NCBI RefSeq assembly: GCF_007830155.1
Contig: NZ_VLKY01000006.1
Span: forward strand, 124,001-188,000
Direction of reading: 5' to 3'
Length of the DNA: 64,000 nt
Origin: Pseudomonas duriflava
Lineage (GTDB): Bacteria > Pseudomonadota > Gammaproteobacteria > Pseudomonadales > Pseudomonadaceae
Numbering within the stretch: the first letter of the stretch is position 1; each line of letters opens with the position of its first letter. The position numbers and the translations under genes are program-made. The notes under the pieces were generated by a model. The model was given only the letters and a program-made list of their open reading frames with translations. It searched no databases and was not told where the DNA came from. Below are positions 37,673-47,502 of the stretch, in pieces.

Positions 37673-40183
37673 ATGACACCCTTACCGATCGACGCCGTAC
37701 TGCCTGCCCTACGTGCCGCCCTGGCCCAGCGTGATGAAACCGTGCTGGAAGCCCCGCCTGGCGCGGGCAAGACCACACGCGTGCCGCTGGCCCTGCTTGA
37801 TGAGCCCTGGCTGGCTGGGCAACGCATACTTATGTTGGAACCCCGCCGTCTGGCGGCCCGTGCCGCCGCGGAGCGGTTGGCAGCGGAATACGGCGAGGCG
37901 GTTGGCGAAACGGTGGGTTATCGCATCCGGCTGGACAGCAAGGTCGGGCCGCGTACCCGGATCGAGGTGGTTACTGAAGGTATTCTGACCCGGCGCTTGC
38001 AGGACGATCCGGCGCTTGAGGGCGTGGGGCTGGTGATCTTTGATGAATTTCACGAGCGCAGCCTGGATGCCGATCTGGCCCTGGCGCTAACGCTTAATGG
38101 TCGCGCCTTGCTGCGTGACACTCCGCTCAAGGTGCTGGTGATGTCCGCTACGCTGGAGGGTGAGCGGCTCTCAAAGCTGCTTGACGAGGCGCCGGTGGTG
38201 CGTAGTGAGGGTCGGATGTTTCCCGTCGAGACCCGCTGGGGGCGGCCGTATACCGCTGACGAGCGTCTCGAGCCAAGGGTCGTCCAAACGGTGCTACAGG
38301 CGTTGGACGAAGAGCAGGGCAGCGTTCTGGTTTTTTTGCCGGGGCAGGCTGAAATCCGGCGTGTGCATGAACAATTAGAGCAGTCTTTAGGGGCTCGGCC
38401 CGATATTCGGCTGGCACCGCTGTATGGTGAGCTGGAACTGTCAGCTCAGCGCGCTGCGATTGAGCCTCCCCCGTCAAGTGTGCGAAAGGTAGTTCTGGCA
38501 ACCAATATTGCCGAGACCAGCCTGACTATCGAAGGCGTACGGGTGGTGGTAGATGCCGGCCTGTCACGGGCACCGGCGTTTGACCCCAACAGCGGCATGA
38601 CCCGTCTGGCAACCCGGCGTATCTCTCGCGCCTCGGCTACGCAGCGAGCGGGGCGAGCAGGGCGTCTTGAACCGGGTGTGTGCTATCGCCTGTGGTCGGA
38701 AGCACAACATGAGCAACTGCCGGCCTATGACACGGCTGAAATACTCCAGGCGGATCTGTCCTCGCTTGCCCTGCAACTGGCCCGCTGGGGAGCAGCCGCA
38801 GACGAGTTGGTCTGGTTGGATCCGCCGCCTGCCGCAGCCCTGTCCCAGGCCCAGGATATGCTGATGCGCCTGAAGGCCTTGTCCCCGGATCGCTCTGCGT
38901 TGACCTCTCATGGGCAGGCCATGAGCGGCTTGCCCGCACATCCTCGTCTGGCGCATCTGCTGCTACGTGGACAGGCGCTCGGGTTGACCGAGCTGGCCTG
39001 CGACCTGGCAGCGCTGCTTTCCGAGCGTGACGTGCTACGGGGCGAAGGTGCCGACCTTTACCATCGATTGGCCTTACTGGCCGGACAAGGTAAAGGGCCG
39101 AAAGGCAGTGTGTCCCGTATCCGTCAGCTTTCCCGGCAGTTTCGCGGCCTGCTGAGAGGCCAGCCGAGCGAGGCGGTCAGTGACCCGGAACATCCCCGTT
39201 GGGTTGGTTGCCTGTTAGCCTTTGCCTACCCGGATCGGATCGCCCAACAGCGTCGTGCGGGTGGGGCCGAGTACCGACTGGCTAATGGGCGTGCTGCGCT
39301 GTTCAATGAGGCCGATGCTTTAATGAAGTCGCCCTGGTTGGTTGTGGCGGATCTGGGGAGTCGGCAGGGGCAGCGGGAAGAGCGCATCTATTTGGCTGCC
39401 GAGTTGGACCCGGCTCTGTTTGCCGGCCCCCTGGCCGAGCAGGTTTCGGTACAGGAACGGTTGGACTGGGACGAGCGTGAAGGAGTGCTAAAAGCCGAGA
39501 GTCAGCAGCGTATAGGTGAGCTGGTGCTGGCGCGCGAAGCCCTGCGCGATCTGGATGAGTCGGCTCGCGGAAAGGCCTTGTTGGGGCTGCTACGCCGCAA
39601 GGGCTTGGAGTTACTGCCCTGGACTCCTGAGCTGCGCCAGTGGCAGGCACGGGTCGGCCTGCTGCGGCGTCTGGACCTTGCGTGTGATGGCCAAAGCGAA
39701 TGGCCGGACGTGTCCGATGCGGCATTGCTCAATAGCTTGGAGAACTGGCTGCTGCCGTATCTGGGGCGTGTCAGCCGTCTAGCCCACTTTGCCCAGCTGG
39801 ATCTGGCGTCCATTCTGCAAGGGATGTTGCCCTGGCCACTGCCGGCCCGGCTAGACGAGCTGGCGCCCAAGACCCTTGAGGTGCCTTCTGGCTCTCGTAT
39901 TCGCCTAGACTATAGTGAGGAGCCGCCTGTGCTGGCGGTACGTTTGCAGGAGATGTTCGGGCTGGCCGACACACCGCGCATCGCTGGCGGTCGCGTCGCG
40001 GTGAAGTTGCATCTGCTTTCGCCAGCACAACGACCAGTCCAGGTAACACAGGACCTGGCTAACTTTTGGCGCAGTACCTATATCGAAGTAAAAAAGGATC
40101 TGAAAGGGCGCTATCCCAAACATTACTGGCCAGACGACCCACTGATCGCCGAGGCCACGGCACGGGCCAAGCCACGGCGTTAG
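37673..40183 (+). CDS. hrpB: ATP-dependent helicase HrpB
   Basis: 836 residues. DEAH-family RNA helicase of unclear substrate; in plant pathogens it has been linked to virulence, in E. coli it is dispensable. Seen: Walker A EAPPGAGKTTRVPLALL, motif II DEFHER, motif III SAT in VMSATLEG, motif VI QRAGRAGR, then the HA2 and HrpB C-terminal domains ending KGRYPKHYWPDDP. The frame extends to a TTG at 37664; the ATG at 37673 is preferred. Neither has a clear ribosome-binding site. It converges with the AbrB-family gene. Confidence 0.95.
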   Translation: MTPLPIDAVLPALRAALAQRDETVLEAPPGAGKTTRVPLALLDEPWLAGQRILMLEPRRLAARAAAERLAAEYGEAVGETVGYRIRLDSKVGPRTRIEVVTEGILTRRLQDDPALEGVGLVIFDEFHERSLDADLALALTLNGRALLRDTPLKVLVMSATLEGERLSKLLDEAPVVRSEGRMFPVETRWGRPYTADERLEPRVVQTVLQALDEEQGSVLVFLPGQAEIRRVHEQLEQSLGARPDIRLAPLYGELELSAQRAAIEPPPSSVRKVVLATNIAETSLTIEGVRVVVDAGLSRAPAFDPNSGMTRLATRRISRASATQRAGRAGRLEPGVCYRLWSEAQHEQLPAYDTAEILQADLSSLALQLARWGAAADELVWLDPPPAAALSQAQDMLMRLKALSPDRSALTSHGQAMSGLPAHPRLAHLLLRGQALGLTELACDLAALLSERDVLRGEGADLYHRLALLAGQGKGPKGSVSRIRQLSRQFRGLLRGQPSEAVSDPEHPRWVGCLLAFAYPDRIAQQRRAGGAEYRLANGRAALFNEADALMKSPWLVVADLGSRQGQREERIYLAAELDPALFAGPLAEQVSVQERLDWDEREGVLKAESQQRIGELVLAREALRDLDESARGKALLGLLRRKGLELLPWTPELRQWQARVGLLRRLDLACDGQSEWPDVSDAALLNSLENWLLPYLGRVSRLAHFAQLDLASILQGMLPWPLPARLDELAPKTLEVPSGSRIRLDYSEEPPVLAVRLQEMFGLADTPRIAGGRVAVKLHLLSPAQRPVQVTQDLANFWRSTYIEVKKDLKGRYPKHYWPDDPLIAEATARAKPRR

Positions 40184-40202
40184 CGCCTTGCGCTTACGGG
40201 CT

Positions 40203-41282
40203 CTATGCAGGCTTGGCGAAGCGGGCGATTTGCCGGGCCAGGAAAGGCCCGGTTACGATCACTCCGAGTAACCGCAAGGCCTGCATGGCTAGAACAAGGC
40301 CAACATCGGCATGGCTTTCCACCGCAATGATGGCCATGGAATCCAGACCGCCCGGGCTTGTAGCGAGGTAGGCAGAGAGAAAGTCCTTGTCCATCAGGTG
40401 AGCCAGTAGCAGGGCTGAAACGGCGCATAGGGCGATCAACATCAGCGAGGCAAAGATCATCTTGGGCAGCGCCCGCATCACATAGCGGACCGTAGCCTGA
40501 TCGAAGCGCAGCCCCACGTAGCAACCCATGGCGCCAAACGCCAGAGCCAGCAACCAATGAGGGAGGGTGATTTGGATACCGGCCCCTAACTGAACCAATG
40601 TGCCAAGCACGATTGGCAGCATCAGTGCACCGGCAGGCAGGCGTCGGCCTAGCCAAGCCCCAACTACGACCACACCCAGCGTCACGGCAAATGAGCTCAG
40701 GCTCTGCCAGTTCCATTCCAGTTGGGCGGCCTGTGTTGCCGCCCCCGTGCCCTCGGCGCCCAGGAAGCGGCCTACCAGGGCACTGATCATGACGACGCAT
40801 ACCACCCGGACATACTGCATGGTTGCAACGATGCGGGAATCCGCCCCGTATTCCTCGGCCATCGCTACCATCGCCGACGCGGCGCCAGGCGTTGTACCCC
40901 AGGCGGCGGTAGATCCTGGCAGACCGCCGAAGCGTACGAGAAACAGGCCAACCAGCACACTGAGCAACACGGTAATCGACGTAGACAAGAGCATGAGGGG
41001 CCAGTGCTGGGCGACCATGAGCAGAACCGCAGCTGTCATGGCATGTGCGATGAGGCAACCCACAACCCCCTGGCTAATCTGAAACAGGGGCTTGGGTAGA
41101 CGGATCGTGGCACCGTTTACGCCAAAAGCAATCGAAACCAACATGGGGCCCAGAAACAGGGCGGCGGGAAAGCCAGCGCGGTCTAGTATAAAGGAGACCA
41201 GGCCGGAGATAACGATCAACAACACCCACTGCAGGGCAGGGGTACGGCGCAAAAAGCCGTATGGAGTAGCTGGCTGAGGCAA
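40203..41282 (-). CDS. AbrB-family (AbrB duplication) membrane protein
   Basis: 359 residues, about ten membrane helices in two homologous halves, with the repeated pattern GFPAALFLGPMLVSI and LPAGALMLPIVLGTL. The family is often labelled ammonia monooxygenase or transcriptional regulator AbrB by mistake; it is an integral membrane protein of unknown transport function. The start is a TTG at 41282 with GGA nine bases upstream; no ATG is available before the first helix. It appears as a single-gene unit. Confidence 0.86.
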   Translation of the reverse strand: MPQPATPYGFLRRTPALQWVLLIVISGLVSFILDRAGFPAALFLGPMLVSIAFGVNGATIRLPKPLFQISQGVVGCLIAHAMTAAVLLMVAQHWPLMLLSTSITVLLSVLVGLFLVRFGGLPGSTAAWGTTPGAASAMVAMAEEYGADSRIVATMQYVRVVCVVMISALVGRFLGAEGTGAATQAAQLEWNWQSLSSFAVTLGVVVVGAWLGRRLPAGALMLPIVLGTLVQLGAGIQITLPHWLLALAFGAMGCYVGLRFDQATVRYVMRALPKMIFASLMLIALCAVSALLLAHLMDKDFLSAYLATSPGGLDSMAIIAVESHADVGLVLAMQALRLLGVIVTGPFLARQIARFAKPA

Positions 41283-41613
41283 TGCTTGAATTCCATCGAC
41301 AGGGCAGCCACTAACGGCGTAGCCGCGCTAGGTTACGCAGTATACGCATAATGCCATTGTGCGTGGCGGCTACTCTAATTAATAGGCCGCTACTCGTACG
41401 GACTGCCGCCTCGCTGGTTTATCAGTAGAAGTAGGTCGTTTGGTTCACTTGGTGCAACAATTCCCTGTTTGCAGACACAGTATTTTCTGCCAATAGTCGC
41501 CGTTAGGTTGATCATGCCGGAACAGGGATTAAGGCGAGGCCGCTCGAACCGATAGGCCATGGACCATCCATTGAATATTTCTACCACTGCGTGGCTATTG
41601 ATAGAGATTCAGG
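41283..41613. other. 331-base region between the AbrB-family gene and the histidine kinase
   Basis: Presumed promoters for the divergent genes at 41282 and 41614, plus one short minus-strand frame (41390-41560) that may be a small protein. No strong hairpin or known operator was seen. Confidence 0.5.
41390..41560 (-). CDS. Possible small protein of 56 residues
   Basis: Frame starting MAYRFERPRLNP at 41560 (a GTG 27 bases upstream is also possible). Seen: one CVC pair and the tail LLLLINQRGGSPYE. It is not recognised. It uses several rare codons (ATA, AGA, CTA) and has a poor ribosome-binding site, which argues against it. The balanced composition and lack of any overlapping gene argue for it. 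Confidence 0.3.
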   Translation of the reverse strand: MAYRFERPRLNPCSGMINLTATIGRKYCVCKQGIVAPSEPNDLLLLINQRGGSPYE

Positions 41614-43278
41614 GTGAAAGGACGCTTTTCGTTCATAGTGCCCAACAAACACGTTGTGGCTGAACATGCTGTTGGATCGTGGGTGCCGAGCCCTCGGTTA
41701 TGGACACTGCTGTGCGCGGTATTTGGCATAGGGCTTGGGCTGGTCAACCTTACCGGCTGGGCATTTGATATCGGGGCTGCCAAATCACTGTTGCCCGGCT
41801 TTCCGTTCACACAACCAATCACCGCTATGAATGCTGGTCTGGTTGGACTCTCGTTGCTGTTTGGTTTGCAACCTTTTCCCCATCTTTCACGGCTATCATG
41901 TGTTCCGGCGGCACTTGTGGCTGTGCTCTGTTTGCTCACGCTAATCGAACGCAGGACGGGTCTTAGCATAGGAATTGATAGCTGGTTTTTTCCTGAAGCG
42001 GTACAGGCGCAGCCGGGCCGGCTTTATCCAGGGCTCATGTCGGAAGTCGTTGCGTGGTGCTATCTATTTTTATCCGGCAGCCTGTTAACCAAGGGGCGCG
42101 CGTCACTGTGTTGGTTCGGCGTAGGTGCGACAACGCTGAGCTTACTCATTGCCGTGTCGACTTTGCTGGCTTACCTGTTCGAAACCTCCCCGCTCTACGG
42201 TATCGTCGGATTTTCCAGCGTTGCGATCCCTACGGCGCTTGCTCTGACCGTCCTGTCGCTGGGGGTGCTGATGATGCCCCCGGTTGAGGGTTGGGTCGCA
42301 TTGCTTGTCAGCGATACCCTGGGCGGCCGTGAAGCACGGCGGCTGTTGCCTTTCATGCTGGGGTTGCCGGTCGTTATCAACTGGATCGCAGCCTGGAGTG
42401 AGCTTCAGGGGTGGTATTCGGAGCTGTTCCTGCTGGCTGCGGTCGCAACCTGTACTGCTGCGCTATTGGGAGGTATCACGCTATGGTCCGCTCAGCGTAT
42501 CAATGCCGTGGACTCGACCCGAGAATACGAGCGGGAGCAACGGGCAGCGGCAGAAGAGGCCTTGCGACAAAATCAAAAAATGCAGGCGCTGGGTCAGATG
42601 ACCGGAGGCGTTGCCCATGACTTCAATAATCTGCTGACGGTCATGAGCACGACGCTGAGCATGTTGGAACGCCCGGATCTACCTGACGAGAAACGCCAAC
42701 AGTATGTAGCCTACGGTCGGCAGGTGACCGAGCAGGCCGCCAGCCTGACCCACCGGTTACTGGCTTTTTCCCGTCAGCAACCCCTGGCGCTGGAGGTGTT
42801 CGAGGTTGGTGAGCGGATCCACAAGCTCGAACACATCCTGCGTACCAGCGTGGGCCAGAGTGCTACCTTGTCATTCATCTTGCCTTCCCAGGCATACTGG
42901 GTGAAAGCAGACACGAGCCAGTTTGATGTGGCCCTGCTCAATCTTGTTATCAATGCACGCGATGCCGTAAGCGCAGGCCGAGGCCATATTACCGTACAGG
43001 TTTATCAAGGTATCGACGAAGGAGCCGGCTCTCAGGTGGCAATCAGCGTCACGGATAATGGGACGGGGATCGAGCCAGCCATTTTGAGCCGTTTATTCGA
43101 GCCTTTCTTTACCACTAAGGGCGAAGGGCAGGGAACCGGGCTGGGATTGCCACAAGTCTACGGCTTTGCCCGGCAATCAGGCGGCGATATCCATGTAGAA
43201 AGTGAGGTAGGCAAGGGCTCGTGTTTTACCCTTTCACTGCCGATCCATTCTTCCGATTCAGGATCGGGCAGGCCTTGA
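41614..43278 (+). CDS. Membrane sensor histidine kinase
   Basis: 554 residues. Seen: about eight N-terminal membrane helices (residues 25-295, an MASE-like sensor without a large periplasmic domain), a short coiled coil, then a HisKA-type dimerisation domain with the phosphoacceptor in GGVAHDFNNLLTVM. The ATPase domain has LVINARDAV, DNGTGI, FEPFFTTK and GTGLGLPQVYGF. This HDFNNLL class often works with response regulators encoded apart. No regulator lies next to it, so the kinase is an orphan here. The start is a GTG at 41614; no usable ATG lies near it. The signal is unknown. Confidence 0.9.
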   Translation: MKGRFSFIVPNKHVVAEHAVGSWVPSPRLWTLLCAVFGIGLGLVNLTGWAFDIGAAKSLLPGFPFTQPITAMNAGLVGLSLLFGLQPFPHLSRLSCVPAALVAVLCLLTLIERRTGLSIGIDSWFFPEAVQAQPGRLYPGLMSEVVAWCYLFLSGSLLTKGRASLCWFGVGATTLSLLIAVSTLLAYLFETSPLYGIVGFSSVAIPTALALTVLSLGVLMMPPVEGWVALLVSDTLGGREARRLLPFMLGLPVVINWIAAWSELQGWYSELFLLAAVATCTAALLGGITLWSAQRINAVDSTREYEREQRAAAEEALRQNQKMQALGQMTGGVAHDFNNLLTVMSTTLSMLERPDLPDEKRQQYVAYGRQVTEQAASLTHRLLAFSRQQPLALEVFEVGERIHKLEHILRTSVGQSATLSFILPSQAYWVKADTSQFDVALLNLVINARDAVSAGRGHITVQVYQGIDEGAGSQVAISVTDNGTGIEPAILSRLFEPFFTTKGEGQGTGLGLPQVYGFARQSGGDIHVESEVGKGSCFTLSLPIHSSDSGSGRP

Positions 43279-43292
43279 CCTGCCCGATTATT
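43263..43292. terminator. Terminator between histidine kinase and betT
   Basis: ATCGGGCAGG / CCTGCCCGAT, ten perfect pairs with a six-base loop that holds the kinase stop codon, followed by TATT. It serves two convergent genes. Confidence 0.75.
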
Positions 43293-43293
43293 A

Positions 43294-45291
43294 CTAGCGC
43301 ACCAGATGCAGGAACTGCAGGTGCCGTTCATATTGGTCGAGCATATCGTTGATGATTTGCTCCTTGGTGTAGCTTACCAAGTCATAGTCCTGGTTACCTT
43401 CAGCCAGGTAAACCTCAGCCCGGTAATAGCGGCGGTTTTTCAGGTGCAACCCACCCATGCCTGCTCGAGCAAAGCTAGGGGTGAAATACCCCTGCATGAT
43501 GACCCGGTAGATAAAGGGATGCTGCTCGCCATGGCCGATTTCCAGGCTGAGGCTGGCATTGTTCGGATCCAGGTCCGCCTGCACGGCAAGCCCTTTTTCC
43601 CGAAATACTTCGGCCACATCCTCGATGGCTGGACGGACGACCGTATCCATGAGGCGATAGACCTCATCCCGCGATGGGAAATGCACAGCCTGCGCCAAGC
43701 GCTGGCGCCAGCCACCGCTGCGTCGGGAATGCGTTGGCGTTACCGGAGCCAGAGAATACAACTGGGCCCGTTGCCGTTGCGACTCGAGGTGGAAGGCCTT
43801 ATGCAAGCCCCACATCATGAGCAGGAGCACCAGGGAGAATGGCAGCGATGTTAGTACAACGGCTGACTTGAGTGCGTCCATACTGCCGGCAACCAAAAGC
43901 CCGCCGGTAACCAGGGCCGTCACGGCGCCCCAGAAAACACGCAGCCATTTGGGACCATCTTCGTCCGCTTCGCCCCCCTTCGAGGACAAAGTGGACAATA
44001 CCACCGTGCCGGAATCGGCTGAGGTCACAAAGAATACAAAGCTTACGAATACCGTTACGGCGATAACGAGGCGGCTGGCGGGATAGCTCTCAAGCATGTC
44101 ATAGAGCACACGGGACGGCTCGCTGAGCGCTGTCTGGGCAAGGTCGAGCCTGCCATGGTTCAGCACCTGTTCCAGGGCGCTATTCCCAAAGATGGACAGC
44201 CACGCAAGGGTAAAGCCGAGCGGAATGAACAACACACCGAAAACGAATTCGCGAATGGTACGGCCGCGGGAAATGCGAGCAATAAACAGGCCTACGAAAG
44301 GCGCCCAGGCGATCCACCAGGCCCAATAGAAGACCGTCCAGCCGCCCAGCCAGTCCGATGGTTTGTCATAGGCGTACAGGTCAAAGCTCTTGGTTGGTAC
44401 GGCGCCCAGGTAGTCACCGATATTCTGGATCAACGTATTGAGCAGGTGCTGGGTCGGACCGGCGAACAGCACGAACAGCAGGAGTCCGACGGCGAGCAGC
44501 ATGTTGAGGTCGGACATGATACGAACGCCCTTGTCCACGCCAGACACCGCCACAAGGATAGCAGCGCCCATCATGACAACGATCAGCAGGGCTTGTACCC
44601 ATTGGGTATGAGGAATACCGAAGAGGTAGTCGAGCCCGGAGTTGAGCTGCAAAACGCCGAACCCCATGTCTGCGCCCAAACCAAAGACGGTGGCGATAAT
44701 ACCGAAGCAATCCACAGCGTGACCGATGGGGCCGTTGATACGTTTGCCAATCAGCGGATACAACGCCGAGCGCAAGGCTAGCGGCAGGTTGTGCCGATAA
44801 GCAAAGTAAGCCAATGCCATGGCAACCAGGGCAAACACCCCCCAACCATGCAGGCCCCAATGCAGGAACAGCAGCTGCATGGCCTGACGCGCGGCGGCCT
44901 GGGTTCCGGCCTCGCCCTGAGGCGGCTGTGCGAAATGGGTTAGCGGCTCGGAAACACAGAAAAAGAAGAGTGTAATGCTGATCCCGGCGGCAAATAGCAT
45001 ACCTGCCCAGGACAGGTAGCTAAATTCCGGTTGGTCATGATCGGCACCCAGTTTGATCTTGCCATAGCCCGATAGGGCGGTTACGACAACGAAAAGTAGA
45101 TAAAGCGTCATGGCCAGCAAGTAATACCAGCCAATGGTTTGAGAAGCCCACGTTTGGGCCTTGAGTAACCAGGTACCAGCGCGTTCGGGAAAGCCGATCA
45201 CAATCAGCGCGAACAGCAGGATGAAAAGGGCGGCGCAATAAAAAGGGGGGGGATTGAGGCGTACAGTACCGGATGAGGGTGTACTGCTCAT
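43294..45291 (-). CDS. betT: BCCT-family choline transporter BetT
   Basis: 665 residues from the ATG at 45291, with GGAG nine bases upstream; an upstream start at 45354 adds unrelated residues. High-affinity, ion-driven choline uptake for glycine betaine synthesis under osmotic stress. Seen: twelve membrane helices; the aromatic box region WTVFYWAWWIAWAPFVGLFIAR; and a cytoplasmic C-terminal extension of about 180 residues of the type that makes some BetT proteins osmo-regulated (VYRLMDTVVRPAIEDVAEVF). The betIBA genes are not in the window, but a BetI-like operator lies upstream. Confidence 0.93.
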   Translation of the reverse strand: MSSTPSSGTVRLNPPPFYCAALFILLFALIVIGFPERAGTWLLKAQTWASQTIGWYYLLAMTLYLLFVVVTALSGYGKIKLGADHDQPEFSYLSWAGMLFAAGISITLFFFCVSEPLTHFAQPPQGEAGTQAAARQAMQLLFLHWGLHGWGVFALVAMALAYFAYRHNLPLALRSALYPLIGKRINGPIGHAVDCFGIIATVFGLGADMGFGVLQLNSGLDYLFGIPHTQWVQALLIVVMMGAAILVAVSGVDKGVRIMSDLNMLLAVGLLLFVLFAGPTQHLLNTLIQNIGDYLGAVPTKSFDLYAYDKPSDWLGGWTVFYWAWWIAWAPFVGLFIARISRGRTIREFVFGVLFIPLGFTLAWLSIFGNSALEQVLNHGRLDLAQTALSEPSRVLYDMLESYPASRLVIAVTVFVSFVFFVTSADSGTVVLSTLSSKGGEADEDGPKWLRVFWGAVTALVTGGLLVAGSMDALKSAVVLTSLPFSLVLLLMMWGLHKAFHLESQRQRAQLYSLAPVTPTHSRRSGGWRQRLAQAVHFPSRDEVYRLMDTVVRPAIEDVAEVFREKGLAVQADLDPNNASLSLEIGHGEQHPFIYRVIMQGYFTPSFARAGMGGLHLKNRRYYRAEVYLAEGNQDYDLVSYTKEQIINDMLDQYERHLQFLHLVR

Positions 45292-45675
45292 GGAGTCATT
45301 CTCCTGTAGGCAGAAGCCAAAACCTGTACAGCGGATACCGCCGGCTTCCGGCAAGTGGCGGTTCTGTCAGGTGGCTGGCTTTAAGACAGCATCGAGGGCG
45401 AGTCCTTGCCCTATAGGTTCATTATTAATTGATCGTTCAACTTAAAAAGATACCACGAAAGCCCCTTTAAGCGGAGCGTAAATTTAGTGTGCAGGCGAGA
45501 TGTGAGGTAAAAGTGTTATGGGGAGGAGGGCTGGAAGCGCCATGAAACAAGCCTCTTAGCTCATAACGCCATCGAGGCACTCAGGTTATGTTTTTCAGGC
45601 CCACTGTATGCTCGTGCCTGTAAGTCATGACGTTCTTGCCGCATGTATCGGGCTACTATAAAACAACGTCATCCT
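45292..45675. other. 384-base non-coding region upstream of betT
   Basis: Contains a candidate BetI operator at 45429-45440 and a probable betT promoter beside it (minus strand). The part nearest the GH15 gene (45480-45675) is its 3' side and shows only weak short repeats. No gene was found. Confidence 0.6.
45429..45440 (-). promoter_or_regulatory. BetI-like operator in the betT promoter
   Basis: Minus strand TTGAACGATCAA, a near-perfect palindrome, 138 bases before the betT ATG. It resembles the TTGAACG core of bet operators as I recall it. It also offers a -35-like TTGAAC, with CTATAGG about 19 bases downstream. Repression by BetI relieved by choline would fit. Confidence 0.45.
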
Positions 45676-47502
45676 TCAAGGTTGCCATTGCGTACCGTTG
45701 CCGCTGAGCTTGCGATCGATAAAAAATGCGGCGCTGATAAGAGCCAGATGGCTCAAGGCCTGAGGTGTATTGCCCAAGTGATGCCCGCGTGCGTCGAGTT
45801 CCTCGGAAAACAGGCCCAGTGGGTTGGCGTAGCGGATCATTTTCTCGAATTCCAGACGGGCTTCTTCCAGGCGACCTGCACGAGCTAAACACTCTACGTA
45901 CCAGAAGGAGCAAGCTGTAAAGGAGCCTTCTTCGCCTTTCAGGGTATCAGAGGGGGTATCAGCCAACTGATAGCGCTTAACCATGCCGTCGTGCACCAGA
46001 GTGTTCTTGATGGCATCCAGCGTGGCGAGCCAGCAAGGATCAGTGGCGCTGACAAAACGCAGCAGAGGCATCAGCAGTAGGGCGCCATCCAGCGAATCCC
46101 CTCCGCGGGTGGCAGAAAAATGACCCTTCTCCTTATTCCAGAAGTTAGCCCAGATGTCGTCATGGATCGCTGCACGGGCGTCGTACCAGCGCTGGTAGGG
46201 CATAGACAATGAGCGTTTTATGGCCAGGCGTAAGGCCCGGTCTATGGCAACCCAGCACATCAGGCGTGAATGTAGGAAATGCTGTGGCTCTCCCCGAATT
46301 TCCCAAATGCCTGCGTCGGGATTTTGCCAGTTTTCACATACATAATCGGTAATTCGAATGACCCGTTGCCAGCCCTGGTGAGAAATTGCTTCACCGTATT
46401 TATTAGCTAGGTAGACGGCATCCATCAGTTCACCATAGATATCCAGCTGAACTTGCCGGTAGGCATCATTACCAATGCGTACTGGGGTTGAGTAAGCATG
46501 ACCGGAAAGGTGATCGAGCGACTCTTCCTTGAACTCACAGTGACCATCCAAGCGATACATGACCTGCAGCTTGTGTGGTAGCTCAGTACTGTTTTCAATG
46601 CACTGACCAATCCAATGCATAAAATGATTGGCTTCTTCGGTATAGCCCAAGCGCATGAAGGCATATACGGTAAAGGATGCATCGCGGACCCAGGTCGCAC
46701 GGTAATCCCAATTACGCTCGCCGCCGAGTGTTTCCGGCAGGCCAAAGGTTGCAGCCGCGGCGATCGAGCCGTGCTTGCGTGATGTCAGTACTTTCAACGC
46801 CAAGGCTGAGCGCTCGACCATTTCCCGCCACCGCCCGCGATAATGGCTCTTACGTGTCCAGTTCTGCCAGAAATGTAAGGTATCTTGCAGACAAGGTTCT
46901 ATGTTGTCAGCGATGACTTTTTCATCGTCGGCCGAACCAAAGACGAACAGCGCTTGCTCGCCCTCATGCAGGGTGAACATCGCGACGGCGGCCTCTTCGT
47001 CGAGCTCTAGAGGGATGCTGGCTGCAAGGCGGAGACTGGGCTGACCTTCCGCCTCGAAGCGTACGCTGTCATCGTCGGCAATAGCTTGTGTTCGGGCGCG
47101 CGCATAGTCATGGCGAGGCGCGCAGCGCATTCTGAGACGGACCTCGCCCTTGATGGCTACAACTCGCCGGATGAGGCGAGGCAAGGCGTCCTCATCCGAA
47201 CAGATCGGCATCAGGTCGGTCAGCTCGGCCACGCCGCTTTCGGCGAGCCAACGGGTTTGCAATACGTTGCTGTCCGGCAGATACAGTTGCAGGCGACGTG
47301 CATCCGACCAGTCTGGGGCAAGGCTGAATAGCCCGGCGATATCCGAGTCGAGCAGGGCAGTGAAAACGGAGGGGCTGTCCAGATTAGGCCAGCATAGGTA
47401 ATCGATAGTGCCATCATCGGCGACCAATGCACAGGTGCGCAAGTCGCCAATAATGCCGTGGTGTTCGATGTCCCGTATCACTGTTCGCGCCGTTTCAGCC
47501 AT
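45676..47502 (-). CDS. Glycoside hydrolase family 15 protein (glucoamylase/trehalase-like)
   Basis: 608 residues with the bacterial GH15 layout: N-terminal beta-sandwich (about 1-220) and (alpha/alpha)6 catalytic barrel. Seen: IGDLRTCALVADDGTIDYLCWPN, GGERNWDYRATWVRDASFTVYAFM, GIWEIRGEPQHFLHSRLMCWVA and EEGSFTACSFWYVECLARAG. The last two carry the expected catalytic Glu pair. Family members release glucose from maltooligosaccharides or trehalose; no signal peptide, so cytoplasmic. The ATG overlaps the SDR gene by eight bases. A joint task (sugar release and glucose oxidation) is inferred from this. Confidence 0.9.
   Translation of the reverse strand: MAETARTVIRDIEHHGIIGDLRTCALVADDGTIDYLCWPNLDSPSVFTALLDSDIAGLFSLAPDWSDARRLQLYLPDSNVLQTRWLAESGVAELTDLMPICSDEDALPRLIRRVVAIKGEVRLRMRCAPRHDYARARTQAIADDDSVRFEAEGQPSLRLAASIPLELDEEAAVAMFTLHEGEQALFVFGSADDEKVIADNIEPCLQDTLHFWQNWTRKSHYRGRWREMVERSALALKVLTSRKHGSIAAAATFGLPETLGGERNWDYRATWVRDASFTVYAFMRLGYTEEANHFMHWIGQCIENSTELPHKLQVMYRLDGHCEFKEESLDHLSGHAYSTPVRIGNDAYRQVQLDIYGELMDAVYLANKYGEAISHQGWQRVIRITDYVCENWQNPDAGIWEIRGEPQHFLHSRLMCWVAIDRALRLAIKRSLSMPYQRWYDARAAIHDDIWANFWNKEKGHFSATRGGDSLDGALLLMPLLRFVSATDPCWLATLDAIKNTLVHDGMVKRYQLADTPSDTLKGEEGSFTACSFWYVECLARAGRLEEARLEFEKMIRYANPLGLFSEELDARGHHLGNTPQALSHLALISAAFFIDRKLSGNGTQWQP

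Noticed and set aside
40203-41282. Ammonia monooxygenase or AbrB transcription factor
   Set aside because: Ten membrane helices in two repeats and no AmoA or DNA-binding features; belongs to the AbrB-duplication membrane family.
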